A DNA stretch of 64,000 nucleotides from Methylocapsa acidiphila B2 (GTDB lineage: Bacteria > Pseudomonadota > Alphaproteobacteria > Rhizobiales > Beijerinckiaceae). The stretch's first letter is position 1; every line of letters starts with the position of its first letter. The position numbers were made by a program, and so were the translations under genes. Below the pieces are notes generated by a model that had not been told where the DNA came from, did no database searches, and saw only the letters and a list, made by a program, of their open reading frames with translations. The stretch is from contig NZ_KE386496.1 in NCBI RefSeq assembly GCF_000427445.1, forward strand, positions 3,388,004 to 3,452,003, written 5' to 3'. Shown piece after piece: positions 56,310 through 64,000 of this stretch.

Positions 56310-56891
56310 TCAGCTTCGCCCGATCTTGGTCTCGGAGCCGGCGCGAAGGCGATTGATATTCGGCGCATGCTTGGCCCAAAGGAGGACCGCTAGAAGCGCA
56401 AAAAGCGCCGCGGCTTCCGGCCGGTGGAGGGCGAGCAGAACCAAGGGCGTCGCCGCGCTCGCCGAAAGCGCGGCGACCGAGGAATAGCGCGTGGCCCAGG
56501 CGACGGCGAGCCAGCTCAGGCCGAAAGCGAAAGCGGCTGGCCAAGCAAGGCCCAAAAGGCAGCCGATGAAGGTCGCGACGCCCTTGCCGCCCTTGAACCC
56601 GAGCCAGACGGGAAATAAATGGCCCAAAAACGCGCCGAGCGCCGCCGCGAGCGGGGGGTGGCCAGGCGCAAGGGCCGCGACGAGCAGGACCGCGGCGGTT
56701 CCCTTCAGCAGGTCGAGCAAGAGGGTCAGCGCCGCCAGGTCCTTGCGCCCCGTGCGCAGGACATTAGTCGCGCCGATATTGCCCGAGCCGATCGAGCGCA
56801 AATCCGCCGTGCCGCCGAGGCGCGTGAGGATCAGGCCGAACGGAATCGAGCCCAGGGCGTAGCCAAAGAGGAAGGCGAGGAGGAAAGGCAC
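56310..56891 (-). CDS. plsY: glycerol-3-phosphate acyltransferase PlsY
   Basis: PlsY transfers the acyl group of acyl-phosphate to glycerol-3-phosphate, the first step of phospholipid synthesis, in the inner membrane. The three conserved loops are GSIPFGLIL with [11 protein letters not shown] (motif 1), [20 protein letters not shown] (motif 2) and a later SLSA-rich region. Five or more membrane helices are visible. The length of 193 residues is normal. dprA follows without a gap. In relatives pyrC usually lies directly upstream; here it does not. Confidence 0.94.
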   Translation of the reverse strand: MPFLLAFLFGYALGSIPFGLILTRLGGTADLRSIGSGNIGATNVLRTGRKDLAALTLLLDLLKGTAAVLLVAALAPGHPPLAAALGAFLGHLFPVWLGFKGGKGVATFIGCLLGLAWPAAFAFGLSWLAVAWATRYSSVAALSASAATPLVLLALHRPEAAALFALLAVLLWAKHAPNINRLRAGSETKIGRS

Positions 56892-56970
56892 GTCGGCGAC
56901 CGGTTTTCAGAGGCGAGGGACGGCTAGAGCCTAACCTTCCCGCGCCGGCGCGGCAACCGCGCGCCTCCGC

Positions 56971-57306
56971 TCAGTCGTTGGCGACCGTCCGCGTCTCGTA
57001 GGACGAGCCTTCGAGGGCGGTGAAAACGGAGAGGCTGTCGATCGCGCTGCGCAGGGCGCTGAGCGCCGTCGCCACGGCTTCCAGGTCCTCGCCGACATTG
57101 GCGTCGTCGAGATGGGCGGTGATCGCCTCCTCGGATTCGGCGGCGAGGTCGCCGATCTGCTTCAAGGAGTCGGCGAGAGGCTGCGGCATGTCGCGGCGGC
57201 CTTCGGCGGCGCGAAAGATCGTCTCGGCGAGCCTTTCGAGCCCTTTGGATTTTTCGAGCAGCGATCGCCGCGCCTCGGCTTCTTCTTCGCTATGCTGTCC
57301 GCTCAT
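56971..57306 (-). CDS. small helical protein of unknown function
   Basis: About 111 residues, acidic and predicted fully helical (EEEAEARRSLLEKSKGLERLAETIF and later EDLEAVATALSALRSAIDSL). No signal peptide, cysteine cluster or known motif. ATG at 57306 chosen; the 25-residue upstream extension is proline-rich and unlikely. It lies 80 bp upstream of plsY on the same strand. Confidence 0.5.
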   Translation of the reverse strand: MSGQHSEEEAEARRSLLEKSKGLERLAETIFRAAEGRRDMPQPLADSLKQIGDLAAESEEAITAHLDDANVGEDLEAVATALSALRSAIDSLSVFTALEGSSYETRTVAND

Positions 57307-57435
57307 TCTATCCACTCCGCTTGATCGAAACGCCGGGCGCGGTCGCGCTGGCGCGCCCAATTTAATGGGGCTTGAAGACAATCGGTTCGGCGCCTGTCGT
57401 CTTCCGCGCTGCTGTAGCAGTCTCCAGGACGCGCC

Positions 57436-57837
57436 TCAATTGAGCCGCCCCGACGCCGGCCGCTCCGGCTCCTCGACAAAGACGGCGAGCGGGCTCGCCT
57501 GATGATGGACGAGCCGCCATGCGCCGCCGACGCGCCGGAACCAATTGGTCGAGGCGAGGGCCGAGCCGCCGACGATCTCGACGCAAAAGACCCGCGCCTC
57601 GTCGCCCGAGGCCATGACCTTTTCGTCGCGATGCTCGATCGGCTCCTGCATGGGATTGCTCAGGATCTCGCGATAGGAGTCGAGCACCGCCTTGCGGCCG
57701 ATCAGCACCGGCCAGCCGGGATGGATGCAGGAAATCTCATCCTCGGCCCAGATGCCGCTCATGCGCGCGAAATCGGCGCCGACGAAGGCCTGGTAATAGG
57801 CGGAATTGGCCGCCAGGATCGCATCCAAATCTTTCAT
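57436..57837 (-). CDS. SnoaL/NTF2-like fold protein (nuclear transport factor 2 family)
   Basis: A 133-residue cone-shaped NTF2-like protein: ILAANSAYYQAFVGADFARMSGIWAEDEISCIHPGWPVLIGRKAVLDSYREIL is the helical start and first strand, and VFCVEIVGGSALASTNWFRRVGGAWRLVHHQASPL is the typical C-terminal sheet. Members range from isomerases to binding proteins, so no substrate is assigned. Same strand as its neighbours. Confidence 0.75.
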   Translation of the reverse strand: MKDLDAILAANSAYYQAFVGADFARMSGIWAEDEISCIHPGWPVLIGRKAVLDSYREILSNPMQEPIEHRDEKVMASGDEARVFCVEIVGGSALASTNWFRRVGGAWRLVHHQASPLAVFVEEPERPASGRLN

Positions 57838-57894
57838 GGCGGGCAGGGCGCCTCAAACAGTCGAGGAAATCAAGCGGGGAGGCGTTTTTTCATC

Positions 57895-58314
57895 TTATAA
57901 AGAGGCGACCGCTTCCCGCGCCTTGGCGATGAGATCCTCCGCGCTGAGGATGGCGTCGGCGTCGGGGTCATGCAGGACGGCGCCGAACGACTTGGCGAGA
58001 GCCGCGCCGACGATCATGGCGCTGGCGAATTCCCGCACATCGCCGCTCCAACGAAAGGCGATCGCCGCGTCGCGCGCGCCGATCTGCGCCTGAAGGGCTG
58101 GAAATTTGGACAGATCCGCGTCGACGTCCTGAAAGCGCATGTCGAAGCCCGCGTCCTCGCCTTCGAGCGTGCAAGGCAGATAGCCCGCGGTTTTGAAGGG
58201 CGCATAGGCGTGATCAAGCTCGAGCTTGAATTTGAGGCCCGTGATCGCCTGCTGCAGATCCTTGCGGCTCGGCGCGTCCTTGCGGTCCAGATAGGCGGTT
58301 TGGCTGCGCGGCAT
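57895..58314 (-). CDS. protein of unknown function
   Basis: A 139-residue protein with a mixed alpha/beta pattern, with tracts LKFKLELDHAYAPFKTAGYLPC and AIAFRWSGDVREFASAMIVGAALAKSF. No known motif or signal. ATG at 58314 chosen over the upstream extension, which is not domain-like. It is the last minus-strand gene before the ATPase-nuclease gene, which runs the other way. Confidence 0.55.
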   Translation of the reverse strand: MPRSQTAYLDRKDAPSRKDLQQAITGLKFKLELDHAYAPFKTAGYLPCTLEGEDAGFDMRFQDVDADLSKFPALQAQIGARDAAIAFRWSGDVREFASAMIVGAALAKSFGAVLHDPDADAILSAEDLIAKAREAVASL

Positions 58315-58583
58315 TGGCTCTCCCTTTGTCGATGGGCCGCCAAGCTGAAGCAAGAAGCTGGCCGGGAGTGGGCGGATAGAGGGCCACACGGCGGATCTGT
58401 TCGTTTTTGGTGTGGAGGTGCCAGAAGCGGCTCTTCGACCGCTTGGCGGGATCCATTTCAGCTCCAGTAAAGGATCCCCGGCTCGAGCCGATTCATTTCC
58501 GAAAACATTGGAAATCTGTAGAATGCCGCGCTTGCGGCGGAAGACGCATGTCGCCAGCTTCGGAAGCGCCGTAGGACATTGTC

Positions 58584-60608
58584 ATGAACCCGGTTGAAAC
58601 CGTCGAACCACTTGTCGAGGCCACCTTCGAATTCGATCTCGTCGGTCGGGTCCGCAACCTCGGTCTGCCAGCCTCCGCCACAAACTCATTGCTCCCATTG
58701 TTCGAAGCAGTAAGCAATGGGCTCCACGCCATTGATAGCCGCTGGAAGGACATGGCGTCCTCCGCTGGCGAGATCAAGATCACAATCCTACGGCGTGGTG
58801 ACAGGGAAGACGGCGGCATTGTGGGATTTAAGGTCACCGATAATGGCGTCGGTTTAACAGAGGAGAACTGGAAGTCATTCCGGACATCCGACTCAGACTT
58901 GAAGATCACTCGGGGCGGTAAGGGCATAGGTCGGCTTGCTTGGCTCAAGGCATTCAGCGATTGTGAGATAATCAGTCAATTCGAGGGCGTCGACGGCTGT
59001 ATGCAACGGTCGTTCTCGTTTACACTGCATAAGGGGCGGAATCCCATCCATTCTCACGAACTGAAGCGGATGACACCGCAAAGAGAGATTGGCACCACTG
59101 TTCATCTCTGTCCGTTTGAGATAAGTTTCGAAGCGCATTGCCCCAGGAAGGCATCGACTATCGCCGCAAAGTTGGTTGGACACTTCCTAAGCTACTTCGT
59201 GACTGGAAGCCTCCCGCGGATAACGCTGATCGATGGCGTAGAGACTATCAACCTGCAAACCTACTACTCAGACAACCAACAGCGGCATGACCATAAAATA
59301 CTTGAAGTTACCCTCGACCTACTAGAAAAGCCGTCGAAATTTGACATCTACCATGTGCTCCTCCGCAAGCAGCTCAAATTCCAAGAGGGTGGGCATCATT
59401 GGATTTTCTATGCAGGGAACGAGCGCGTCGCTGACCAGGAGATGATTGACAGTCAACTCGGGCTCAAATACCTCGGTGAAAACGGTGATTGCGTATATGT
59501 CGGACTGGTCACTGGGGAATACCTAGATAACCATGTGAATCAAGAGCGGACTAGCTTCACCTTTTCTAGGGAGCAGATGGCCGAGATCCACAAGGCGGCG
59601 ATCGCGTCGGCCAAGGAATTTCTTAAACAATACATCGACCGCATCCGCGAACAGCAGGTCGAGACGACGGATCGCATCATTCGGAATAACCCGCAGTTTC
59701 TACCGTTCCGTGATGCCCTCGCTGATTTCGTGGAAAACAACTTGTCGTTGAATACCCAGGGCGAGGAAGAGAAATTTCTTGAGCTGAGCCGCAGGAAACT
59801 ACGTGCAAAACGCCGGCTGGATGGGCAACTAAAGACGCTGAAAGATGAAGGTCCTGATAGCGTTCAGGCCAGCGTCGAGCAGATCACGAAGGCTCTCAAC
59901 GATGAGAAAAAAGGCAGTCTTGCTGAATATGTCGTTCGGCGTAAGGCGATTCTCGACCTGCTGGATTCTTCATTGGCTTTCAAAGACCAAGCAAAACGAA
60001 AGCACTACAAGGAAGAGGTGATTCACGATCTAATTGTCCCTCTACGATCAAATTCAGAAGATCTAGACTACAACCAACATAACCTTTGGATACTTGACGA
60101 TAGATTGGCGTTTTATTCGTTTTTCCGTAGTGACAAGCCATTCAGCACCTTCACCGACGGAGACAGCGGGCGGGAACCTGATCTCGCTATCATTTTTGAG
60201 CAGTCTCTTGCCTTTCGTCGGGAGGGGAGGGATGAGCCGGTTGTAATCATCGAATTCAAGCGACCAGGCCGAACCGAATATGACGGCAACTCAAACCCTG
60301 TGACTCAGGTACTTGAGTACGTAGACCTTTTTCGTGCTGGAAAAGCAGTAATGGACAAGAACGGTAACCTAATTAAGCCGATCACTATGGCAACCCGGTT
60401 CGTCTGCTTCATCGTGGCTGACTTTACCGACAACCTGAAAAAAGTCCTTCGTTACTCGATCGCCTCACATCCGACAGCCGACGGTGAGGGCTTCTTCGGA
60501 GTGTCGACGGAGCACAACGCCAGCATCGAGGTTCTGCCGTACTCGAAAATACTCCGCGATGCAAAAATCAGAAACGAAGCATTTTTCAAGCATCTCGGTT
60601 TGGATTGA
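58584..60608 (+). CDS. GHKL ATPase fused to a PD-(D/E)XK-like nuclease domain
   Basis: A 674-residue protein of no named family known to me. The N-terminal third is a GHKL (Hsp90/MutL/kinase-type) ATPase: N-box E41 and N45 in LFEAVSNGLHAID, G1 as DNGVG (86-90), G2 as GGKGIGR (111-117) and G3 as GTT (170-172). Residues 320-480 are charged and partly coiled-coil. The C-terminal domain has EPDLAIIF (D533), then E557 and K559 in VVIIEFKRPGR, then QVLEYVDLF, the pattern of a PD-(D/E)XK nuclease. Base composition is clearly lower in GC than that of neighbours. The gene stands alone beside a decayed pyrC 3' end. An ATP-gated nuclease, possibly for anti-phage defence, is inferred. Confidence 0.75.
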   Translation: MNPVETVEPLVEATFEFDLVGRVRNLGLPASATNSLLPLFEAVSNGLHAIDSRWKDMASSAGEIKITILRRGDREDGGIVGFKVTDNGVGLTEENWKSFRTSDSDLKITRGGKGIGRLAWLKAFSDCEIISQFEGVDGCMQRSFSFTLHKGRNPIHSHELKRMTPQREIGTTVHLCPFEISFEAHCPRKASTIAAKLVGHFLSYFVTGSLPRITLIDGVETINLQTYYSDNQQRHDHKILEVTLDLLEKPSKFDIYHVLLRKQLKFQEGGHHWIFYAGNERVADQEMIDSQLGLKYLGENGDCVYVGLVTGEYLDNHVNQERTSFTFSREQMAEIHKAAIASAKEFLKQYIDRIREQQVETTDRIIRNNPQFLPFRDALADFVENNLSLNTQGEEEKFLELSRRKLRAKRRLDGQLKTLKDEGPDSVQASVEQITKALNDEKKGSLAEYVVRRKAILDLLDSSLAFKDQAKRKHYKEEVIHDLIVPLRSNSEDLDYNQHNLWILDDRLAFYSFFRSDKPFSTFTDGDSGREPDLAIIFEQSLAFRREGRDEPVVIIEFKRPGRTEYDGNSNPVTQVLEYVDLFRAGKAVMDKNGNLIKPITMATRFVCFIVADFTDNLKKVLRYSIASHPTADGEGFFGVSTEHNASIEVLPYSKILRDAKIRNEAFFKHLGLD

Positions 60609-60689
60609 TAGCTGGACGAGCGACGCAGGAATTCGCAAGCCTGAACCCAAAATTTTGTACCGTCTGGTTTGCCTCCTTTAGACCGACCC

Positions 60690-60925
60690 TCACTCCCCGC
60701 CAAACACAATCTCCCCCCGCCACGAGCGTCAGCTTCACTTTTCTCTCCATCCGCGCCTCATCGAACGGCGTGTTCTTGCAGCGCGAATGGAGTTTCGCCG
60801 GATCGACCACATAGGGCTCATCGGGATCGAAGCGGATGAGATCGGTCGGCGCGCCGATTTTCAGCCGTCCTTGCGGGAGGCCCAGGATCTCGGCGGGGCG
60901 GATCGTCATGGCGGCGAGCAGGCGG
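60690..60925 (-). pseudogene. pyrC: 3' end of dihydroorotase, frameshifted (copy 1)
   Basis: Codes for the C-terminal segment of PyrC: AAMTIRPAEILGLPQGRLKIGAPTDLIRFDPDEPYVVDPAKLHSRCKNTPFDEARM. The end, which reads VAGEIVFGGE-stop in copy 2, is displaced here by one extra C in a C-run (about 60711-60716). The N-terminal three quarters, with the catalytic residues, are absent. It lies between the ATPase-nuclease gene and the cytochromes. Confidence 0.85.
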
Positions 60926-60947
60926 CGTTCCAAAAAAGCTCCGATGA

Positions 60948-61559
60948 TCATTCAAGGGACTCGTAGGCGACAAAGCTCAGATATGAGGCGAGCGCGTCAA
61001 TTTCATTTGGGGACAATGCGCGCGTAATTTGAGGCATGGGCTCAGCCGCTGCATGAAACCCTTGGCCCCACTGCTCGAGTCTTCTTTTCAAATAGGCATG
61101 GGACAGCCCGCCCAAACGCGGAATTTCTCTGATCCCCTCGGCATTGGGACCGTGGCAGACAAGGCACGCGGCGACATTGGCCTCGGCGATCCCCAGCTCA
61201 TAGATCGCTCGCCCCTGGGCCGCGAGCTGCGGATCTCCGTCATTGGCGGCTTTGGGCGGCAATGACGAGAAATAGGCAGCGAAATCCCGCATCGCTTCGG
61301 GACTGAGATTTGCTGTAGCGCCCCACATATATTGTTGCGACAAAGGATTGTCGCGGATATGCGCGCTAAAGCTCAGAAGCTGATTCTCGATGTATTTTTC
61401 TCTTTGTCCGGCCAGTCGCGGCGCCGTGGAAAATCCCTGCGCCGACGATCCATGACACCAGGTGCAATTCCGGATCGGAAGAGACTCGCCTGCTGACAGC
61501 GGACCGGCAAGGGAAAAAACAATCGCCACGATCGCCGTTTTCGACTTGATGCGTTTCAT
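60948..61559 (-). CDS. di-haem cytochrome c (c4-like), exported
   Basis: About 203 residues with two CxxCH haem sites, RNCTWCHGSSAQG and AACLVCHGPNAEG, the second in the second half of the protein, giving two tandem cytochrome c domains. The N-terminal MKRIKSKTAIVAIVFSLAGPLSA is a signal peptide, so the product works in the periplasm. Methionine ligand candidates are in YMWGATANLS and EPMPQITRAL. ATG at 61559 chosen; the frame extends to 61598 but that extension precedes the signal peptide. It lies 35 bp downstream of a paralogue on the same strand. Confidence 0.88.
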   Translation of the reverse strand: MKRIKSKTAIVAIVFSLAGPLSAGESLPIRNCTWCHGSSAQGFSTAPRLAGQREKYIENQLLSFSAHIRDNPLSQQYMWGATANLSPEAMRDFAAYFSSLPPKAANDGDPQLAAQGRAIYELGIAEANVAACLVCHGPNAEGIREIPRLGGLSHAYLKRRLEQWGQGFHAAAEPMPQITRALSPNEIDALASYLSFVAYESLE

Positions 61560-61594
61560 GATCCAAGCTCTCGCGGCCTGTATGGCGATTGGAT

Positions 61595-62245
61595 TCATCT
61601 GAGACTGCCGACATAGGCCGCGATGGCGGCGACCTGCGCCTGCGTCAGATTATGCGTCGTCGCCGCCATGATGAACGACGTGTCGTCCTTCGCTGGACCT
61701 TGACCTCGTTCTTTGCTCCAATTGCCCAATGTCTTGACTGTGTAGGGAAAGAGCTGGCCCGCCAACCGAGGAATTTCGCCTTGGCCCTTGGCCTCCGGAC
61801 CATGGCACGCGGAGCATGCTGGTATATTGGCTTCGGGCAATCCAAGTTCATAAATTGTCTTTCCTAAGGCCACGGGCTCCTTTGGCGCTCCGCCTATAGG
61901 ATTCGTATTGAGATCCTTGAAATGGGCCGCCAAGGCCGCGACCATCGACGGACTGAGCGCATGCGCCACATTGGCCATGACGGGGTTCGACCGTCTGCGT
62001 TCATAAAAAGCCCGCAACTGATTCTCGAGATATTTGGGCTGCTGCCCAGCAAGTCTCGGCATGGGAAAATATCCACGATATCCCTGTCCCGACAGCCCAT
62101 GACAGGTTTTGCAATAGTCGAGCTTGGCCCGAAGCTCTTGCGATGAAAAGCCGGGCCCGCCCATCTCGTCGGCGCGGCTTGGCGCCGAAAGAACAAGCGC
62201 TAGGACCGCTGCTGGCAAAGCCAATCGTAAACCAATGACTTTCAT
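61595..62245 (-). CDS. di-haem cytochrome c (c4-like), exported
   Basis: A 216-residue periplasmic cytochrome with two CxxCH sites, YCKTCHGLSGQG and PACSACHGPEAKG, and a signal peptide in the first 25 residues. Between the sites is the block RLAGQQPKYLENQLRAFYERRRSNPVMANVAHALS, nearly shared with the protein encoded at 62767. It is first of a two-gene minus-strand unit. Electron-transfer partners are not identifiable here. No cytochrome maturation genes are in the window. Confidence 0.9.
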   Translation of the reverse strand: MKVIGLRLALPAAVLALVLSAPSRADEMGGPGFSSQELRAKLDYCKTCHGLSGQGYRGYFPMPRLAGQQPKYLENQLRAFYERRRSNPVMANVAHALSPSMVAALAAHFKDLNTNPIGGAPKEPVALGKTIYELGLPEANIPACSACHGPEAKGQGEIPRLAGQLFPYTVKTLGNWSKERGQGPAKDDTSFIMAATTHNLTQAQVAAIAAYVGSLR

Positions 62246-62766
62246 GATCCGGCCTCCGCGTTCTTCGTTTGCTGTTATTGCTCAATGATCTTCTTGCGAC
62301 TCGGGAGACGCCGAGTTCATGCGGTTTTTTGCTCTCCTTGGCCAGGCGCGGCGCGCCGACGCCGGAATGGAGGCGCTGACGATTTTTGTATGTTTCAGAC
62401 AAGGCGTGGCGCCCCTTTTCGCTGCTACTTCAAGGGCGGGCCACAGCTATCGACGAATTCGGCTTTTTCAGCGCTCCAAGATGGCTTTTGGCGGATGCAA
62501 CGTTCTTTTCTGGATTGGCGGCCTCGATCAGATAGCAATATGTGCTCAAATGGTCCCGTCATGATAAGCAGCTATGAAGACCGTTGTGCGTTCAAAGCCT
62601 CAGGCCGGCCAAATTTTGTTGATGTGATCCTCTTCGGCAACACATGCCCGATGCCGACGATTCCCCCCCAGAACGCTCGACTGGCTTGCGTCGCGGCAAT
62701 CTCTGGATTTTGGTTTGGATCAGCTCTCGGACAGTCATTGCGCGAGATAATGGTGGACGCCCGATC
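62246..62766. other. divergent gap between paralogous cytochrome c genes
   Basis: A stretch of 520 bp between divergent starts. Open frames exist on both strands, but none resembles a known protein and their composition is ordinary. The gap probably holds the two promoters and some decayed sequence. Confidence 0.45.
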
Positions 62767-63417
62767 ATGAAGATCTTCAGCTTACAGCCCCTTTTGCAAG
62801 CGGCGATTCTCGCCATCGTTTTTTCTGCGACGGGTCGCGCCGAGGACAGCGTTCCGGCGGCGTTCTCCAAGCAAGAGCTCGATGCGAAAATAGGATATTG
62901 CAAAACATGTCACGGGCTGTCCGGCCAGGGCTTTCGCGGAGCGTCTCCCATGCCGAGACTTGCGGGGCAGCAGCCCGAATATCTCGAAAATCAGCTGAAG
63001 GCCTTTATCGAGCGCAGGCGGACGAACCCTGTCATGTTCAACGTGGCCCATGTCTTGAGCCCGTCGATGGTCACGGCTTTGGCCGCGCATTTCAAGGATC
63101 TAAATCCCAAGCCGCTGGGCGGCGCGCCACGGGATCTCGCGCCGGCGGGGAAAAAAATCTATGATGAGGGACTGCCCGACGCCAACGTGCCTCCATGCGC
63201 CTCCTGTCATGGTCCGGAGGCCAAAGGCGAGGGGGCGTTTCCCCGTTTAGCGGGCCAGCTTCATGACTACCTCTCTAGGAAGCTGGCGAATTGGAGCAAA
63301 GAGCGGGGTCAGGACCCGGCAAAGCCAGATACGTCAGCAATTATGGAACCGATTGCCCATGGCCTGACGGAGCAGCAGATGGCCGCCGTCGCGGCCTATC
63401 TCAGCGATCTGGAATAG
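62767..63417 (+). CDS. di-haem cytochrome c (c4-like), exported
   Basis: A 216-residue cytochrome, close paralogue of the one at 61595-62245 but in opposite orientation. Haem sites are YCKTCHGLSGQG and PPCASCHGPEAKG; RLAGQQPEYLENQLKAFIERRRTNPVM is shared almost unchanged. The signal peptide spans about residues 1-23 (SATGRA-ED). ATG at 62767 chosen; a 41-residue extension upstream precedes the signal peptide. A decayed pyrC end follows 150 bp downstream. Confidence 0.9.
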   Translation: MKIFSLQPLLQAAILAIVFSATGRAEDSVPAAFSKQELDAKIGYCKTCHGLSGQGFRGASPMPRLAGQQPEYLENQLKAFIERRRTNPVMFNVAHVLSPSMVTALAAHFKDLNPKPLGGAPRDLAPAGKKIYDEGLPDANVPPCASCHGPEAKGEGAFPRLAGQLHDYLSRKLANWSKERGQDPAKPDTSAIMEPIAHGLTEQQMAAVAAYLSDLE

Positions 63418-63567
63418 GCCCATCCTTTGATTCGGATCATCTCGCCAATCACCCAACCATAACGCCCCTCTGCGGCGAGTCTTGTCGTTCAGTGGCGGGA
63501 TACGCGTTTAGGGCTATCGATCAAGCCCGCTGACCCACGCCGCCAAAGGGGTCTCGACGCGCGCCGC

Positions 63568-63787
63568 CTCACTCCCCGCCAAACACAATCTCCCCCGCCA
63601 CGAGCTTCAGCTTCACCCCCCACCTCTATCCCCGCGCCTGGTCAAACGGCTGTTCTTGCAGCGCGAATGGAGTTTCGCCGGATAGACCCCATAGGGCTCG
63701 TCGGGATCGAAGCAGATGAGATCAGCCGGCGCGCCGACCTTCAGCCATCCTTGCGGCAGCCATAAAATTCTCGGCGGGGCCGATCGC
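63568..63787 (-). pseudogene. pyrC: 3' end of dihydroorotase, decayed (copy 2)
   Basis: Read on the minus strand, it ends VKLKLVAGEIVFGGE-stop, a good PyrC C-terminus, and further upstream shows PDEPYGVYPAKLHSRCKN. Several small indels and an internal frame break make it non-functional. It has the same orientation as copy 1, at about 80 percent identity over 220 bp by eye. Confidence 0.8.
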
Positions 63788-63817
63788 CCACCCCTCGGAG
63801 CGCGTACATCTCCTCCC

Positions 63818-64000
63818 TCATCGCTTCGGCAGCAGCGTCTTCTCACGCGGCACGCCGCCGTCGCCTATGTCGAAGTCTGGATCGAGGACCGTCTTTCCCT
63901 GCTCGCCGACGAAGGCCGGCTGCGCCTTGATCCATTCGCTGGGCTTTTGCTGCTTGGCGTAGGCGAGAAGCCGCGCTTCGAGATCCTTCACGATCTCGGG
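63818..64000 (-). CDS. arylsulfatase, 3' end only
   Basis: The 60 C-terminal residues of a gene whose start lies beyond the window: DLEARLLAYAKQQKPSEWIK, then a tail GKTVLDPDFDIGDGGVPREKTLLPKR. This matches the end of large sulfatase-family (arylsulfatase) proteins. The catalytic CxPxR motif would be outside the window. The assignment is by resemblance of the tail alone. Confidence 0.6.
   Translation of the reverse strand, partial: PEIVKDLEARLLAYAKQQKPSEWIKAQPAFVGEQGKTVLDPDFDIGDGGVPREKTLLPKR

Noticed and set aside
62285-62770. Open frames in the gap between divergent cytochrome genes
   Set aside because: No recognisable family, poor starts, and overlap with the likely promoters.

Overview
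The window is GC-rich, densely coded chromosomal DNA from an alphaproteobacterium, most likely of the order Hyphomicrobiales (Rhizobiales). I infer this from gene families and local orders usual there: secD-secF followed by an Mth938-like gene and a squalene/phytoene-synthase-like gene, gltB-gltD, ilvB-ilvN-ilvC, plsY-dprA, paired M16 peptidases, a ROSE thermosensor ahead of a small heat-shock gene, and an endonuclease-type MutL. A methylotroph-related family such as Beijerinckiaceae or Methylocystaceae is possible but cannot be shown from the sequence alone. I see no rRNA or tRNA gene and no CRISPR array.

Layout. 1-8100: end of trpF, then trpB, a convergent secreted glucose/sorbosone-dehydrogenase-like gene downstream of bioB, dusA, a secreted phosphoesterase and a DUF815 ATPase. 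8300-12830: protein export block yajC-secD-secF, an Mth938-like gene and a squalene/phytoene-synthase-like gene. 13090-20410: ileS-lspA, a secreted protein of unknown function and two M16 peptidases (one with an intact zinc site, one without). 20415-24196: accessory stretch with a decayed small gene, a two-gene module ending in an XRE/ImmA metalloprotease, an IS5/IS427-type element with a frameshifted transposase, a long palindrome, a MITE-like repeat and a parS-like site. 24197-35245: core genes mutL, purD, rsmD, an Rlu-type pseudouridine synthase with a long disordered tail, tadA, a cupin, ispH, miaA, an RMD1-like protein and a HAD hydrolase.

35317-38985 is the branched-chain amino acid block ilvB-ilvN-ilvC. 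A promoter, a short leader peptide and a terminator/antiterminator pair precede ilvB and together look like a transcription attenuator. 39037-54954 carries efp, an inositol monophosphatase, an ion antiporter, a rhodanese-ankyrin fusion, two L,D-transpeptidases, gltB/gltD (glutamate synthase), a threonine aldolase, a heat-shock gene with an RpoH-like promoter and a ROSE element, and a lysophospholipase-like hydrolase.

54975-64000: dprA and plsY, then an accessory region. It holds three small genes of unknown or loosely known function, a lone lower-GC gene for a GHKL ATPase joined to a PD-(D/E)XK-like nuclease domain (the best candidate here for an undescribed, possibly anti-phage, system), and three di-haem cytochromes c lying between two decayed direct copies of the 3' end of pyrC (dihydroorotase). 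The 3' end of a probable arylsulfatase gene closes the window.
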